Assembly (NCBI RefSeq): GCF_000331735.1
Contig: NC_020126.1
Coordinates: forward strand, 6,699,501 to 6,763,500
DNA length: 64,000 nucleotides
Source: Myxococcus stipitatus DSM 14675
Lineage (GTDB): Bacteria > Myxococcota > Myxococcia > Myxococcales > Myxococcaceae
Reading direction: 5' to 3'
Shown here in pieces: positions 62,093 to 64,000 of this stretch. Made by a program: the position numbers and the translations under genes. Below the pieces are notes generated by a model. It saw only the letters and a program-made list of their open reading frames with translations, did no database searches and had not been told where the DNA came from. Position 1 is the first letter of the stretch. Every line of letters starts with the position of its first letter.

Positions 62093-64000
62093 ATGAACTT
62101 TCGCTTTCAATGTTGGGTGCAACGGCATGCCAGCGGACGGGTGACACTCACCCCGTTGTCCCTACCGCACCTCTCCGTGCACGCGGACACGGTGGAGAAG
62201 GCCACGGAAGAGCTGATGCTGGCGTTGGATGACCAGCTCACGCGCATCCACCCCCGCCGCGTCCCGGAGTTCATCGCGGCGACAGGCGCCACCGGGCGTC
62301 CGATGACGGTGCCCGCCATCCCCATCTGGGGTGCCGAGCAGAACTCGCTGGCCCCCCTCTCCTTCCTGGGCACCGTCGCGCCCACCCACCAGTCCTATGT
62401 CGGGCTGTACCTGCCTCGGCTGGAGACGCATTGGTGGTTCCAGGGCAAGACGGTGCCGGACGAGGCCACGGACCGACTGCGCGACCTGCTGGAGAACCAC
62501 TCGGATGCGCGGCTGCTGGCGCTGCGCTCGGATGGGCCGGAGGCGCTCATCGACGTGGAGGTGCGGGCCACCCCCACGCGCCTGTCCGCGCTCAGCCCTC
62601 GCCAGCTCCGCATGGACATCCGCCCGCCTCCGCTGCCAAAGGATGCGGACAGCGAGCCCGCGGGGTCGAGCAACGATGACTCCGAGGAGCCCCGGGAGGA
62701 AGAGGACTCGTGGGAGCCTCGCAAGCGCGTCCCGCGACAGGACCCGGGCGCGAAGCCCACGAAGCCGCCGCCCACGCCCACGCTGGACCGCATCGGCGTG
62801 CCCTGGCATCGGCTCGCGGCCGATGGACAGCTGGACCCGGCCCACGAGCAGCACGCCCTGGTGACGCTGCTGCGCACGCGGCTGGCCGAGAAGGAAGCCC
62901 CGGCCCTGGTGCTGGTGGGTCCCTCGGGCGTGGGCAAGTCGGCCGTCCTGCATGCGCTCGCGGAGGCCCTGCGAGCCCGCACCGCCACCGCCACCGCCGA
63001 GGAGCGCAAGCGCCCCTTCTTCTTCGTCGATGGCAGTCGCCTCATCGCCGGCGAAGGCATGTGGGGCGACTGGCAGCAGCAGGTGATGAAGTCGGTGCGC
63101 GAGGCCAACGAGTCCCACGCCATCCTCGCGCTGGGCCATGCCATCGAGCTGCTCGACGCGGGCAAGAGCGCGCACAGCGACCAGAACGTGGCGCAGCTGC
63201 TGCTCCCGCTGCTCTCCACCCGAGAGGTCGCCGTCGTCGCCGAGGCCACCCCGGAGTCCTGGGCCCTGGTGGAGCGCCGCAACGCCAGCTTCGCGCGCCT
63301 CTTCTCCGTCATCCGCGTGGAGGAGCCCTCCTCGGAGTCGCTGGCCCGCATCCTCGCGCTCGTGGCGAAGGAGACGCCGGGTCCCACGCCCCTGGAGGTG
63401 TTGCCCGAGGCGCTGGAGGAGTGCCGCTTCCTGTGTCGCCGCTTCCTGCCGTATGGCGCGCAGGTGGGCAACGCGGTGGCGTTCCTCCGCCGGCTGCTCT
63501 CCGCCTGTGCCCACACGGCCCAGCCCCGCGTCACGCGCTGGGACGCCGTGCGGCAGTTCGCGTCCGAGTCCGGAATCCCGGAGTCCCTGCTGCGCGATGA
63601 CATGCCGCTGGAGCCCGCGCGGGTCCGCGACTTCCTCTCCACGCGGGTGCTGGGCCAGCAGGCCGCGGTGGAGCGCGTGGCGTCCGTCGTGTCCGTGCTC
63701 AAGTCGGGGCTGGCGGACACGCGCAAGCCGCTGGGCTCGCTGCTCTTCGTCGGCCCCACGGGCGTGGGAAAGACGGAGCTGTCCAAGGCGCTGGCGGAGC
63801 TGCTGTTCGGCTCGCGCGAGCGGATGGTCCGCCTGGACATGGGCGAGTACGCGGGCCCCGACGCGCTGGTGCGCTTGCTGGGGGATTCCTCCACGCCCGG
63901 CTACCTCTCCGCCACCGTGCGCCGGCAGCCCTTCTGCGTGGTGCTGCTGGACGAAATCGAGAAGGCCCACCCCGCCGTCCATGACTCGCTCCTGGGCGTG
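62093..64000 (+). CDS. ClpA/ClpB-type AAA+ ATPase with atypical N-terminus (cut by window edge)
   Basis: At least 636 residues; the window ends inside the second AAA+ domain. Residues 1-200 replace the usual Clp N domain with an unrelated beta-rich domain, followed by an acidic/charged linker (SSNDDSEEPREEEDS). AAA-1 has Walker A LVGPSGVGKSAVLH and AAA-2 has Walker A FVGPTGVGKTELSKALAELLFG and Walker B VLLDEIEKAHP. Likely a hexameric unfoldase for a specific client, perhaps an envelope or secretion system. The start ATG at 62093 is the first in frame. Confidence 0.85.
   Translation, partial: MNFRFQCWVQRHASGRVTLTPLSLPHLSVHADTVEKATEELMLALDDQLTRIHPRRVPEFIAATGATGRPMTVPAIPIWGAEQNSLAPLSFLGTVAPTHQSYVGLYLPRLETHWWFQGKTVPDEATDRLRDLLENHSDARLLALRSDGPEALIDVEVRATPTRLSALSPRQLRMDIRPPPLPKDADSEPAGSSNDDSEEPREEEDSWEPRKRVPRQDPGAKPTKPPPTPTLDRIGVPWHRLAADGQLDPAHEQHALVTLLRTRLAEKEAPALVLVGPSGVGKSAVLHALAEALRARTATATAEERKRPFFFVDGSRLIAGEGMWGDWQQQVMKSVREANESHAILALGHAIELLDAGKSAHSDQNVAQLLLPLLSTREVAVVAEATPESWALVERRNASFARLFSVIRVEEPSSESLARILALVAKETPGPTPLEVLPEALEECRFLCRRFLPYGAQVGNAVAFLRRLLSACAHTAQPRVTRWDAVRQFASESGIPESLLRDDMPLEPARVRDFLSTRVLGQQAAVERVASVVSVLKSGLADTRKPLGSLLFVGPTGVGKTELSKALAELLFGSRERMVRLDMGEYAGPDALVRLLGDSSTPGYLSATVRRQPFCVVLLDEIEKAHPAVHDSLLGV

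Overview
The window is about 64 kb of very GC-rich DNA with dense genes and the strong third-position GC bias of a myxobacterium, most likely Myxococcaceae (Myxococcus, Corallococcus or a relative). Supporting content includes a CheA/receiver pair, many two-component systems, a class II HMG-CoA reductase, a GT21 ceramide-glucosyltransferase-like enzyme and numerous small lipoproteins. Species assignment is inference; nothing was searched.

Region 1 (1-14.2 kb, mostly minus strand) is housekeeping. Read in transcription order it holds a DUF177 protein, plsX, a decayed fabH 3' end, fabD, fabG, acpP, fabF, rpiB, glyA, nrdR, ribD, ribE, ribH, nusB, a lone M17 N-terminal domain, a CheY-like receiver and a CheA kinase cut by the window edge. 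rpmF sits inverted between DUF177 and plsX with its own promoter and terminator.

Region 2 (14.2-28.7 kb) has a TPR-like membrane protein and a lipoprotein, a PhoB/PhoR-type pair, a metallophosphoesterase, SixA, a TauE/DUF1634 pair, and a kinase/NtrC regulator pair followed by a SulP transporter-carbonic anhydrase operon. That operon has a consensus sigma54 promoter and tandem palindromes upstream. mvaA and a secreted protein follow.

Region 3 (28.9-39.4 kb, plus strand) is a phosphate block: PhoB-like regulator, OprP-like porin, pstSCAB and phoU, then a GT21 glycosyltransferase, a metallophosphoesterase, a receiver and a CNNM/CBS protein.

Region 4 (39.4-47.2 kb, minus) combines an ECF sigma factor, a Cys-rich membrane protein and a YHS/TRASH-like lipoprotein with a TolC-RND-MFP efflux operon. 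The sigma gene and the efflux operon carry the same promoter motif (TGTCACGCCC-N13-CCTA), which ties them into one proposed regulon.

Region 5 (47.2-53.6 kb) is accessory: tandem Cys-rich lipoproteins, tRNA-Arg(CCG), small orphan genes, a dead IS3 copy and a 520-bp direct repeat. Region 6 (53.6-64 kb) has a hibernation factor, a TlpA-like thioredoxin, a sulfate porin-CysP-T-W-A operon, a cysteine-desulfurase-like enzyme and a truncated ClpA/B-type ATPase.

The most notable signal is in the leader of the sulfate operon. A 25-codon open reading frame with four consecutive Cys codons begins a few bases after a consensus promoter. It is followed by mutually exclusive antiterminator and terminator hairpins, which together look like a cysteine-responsive transcription attenuator.
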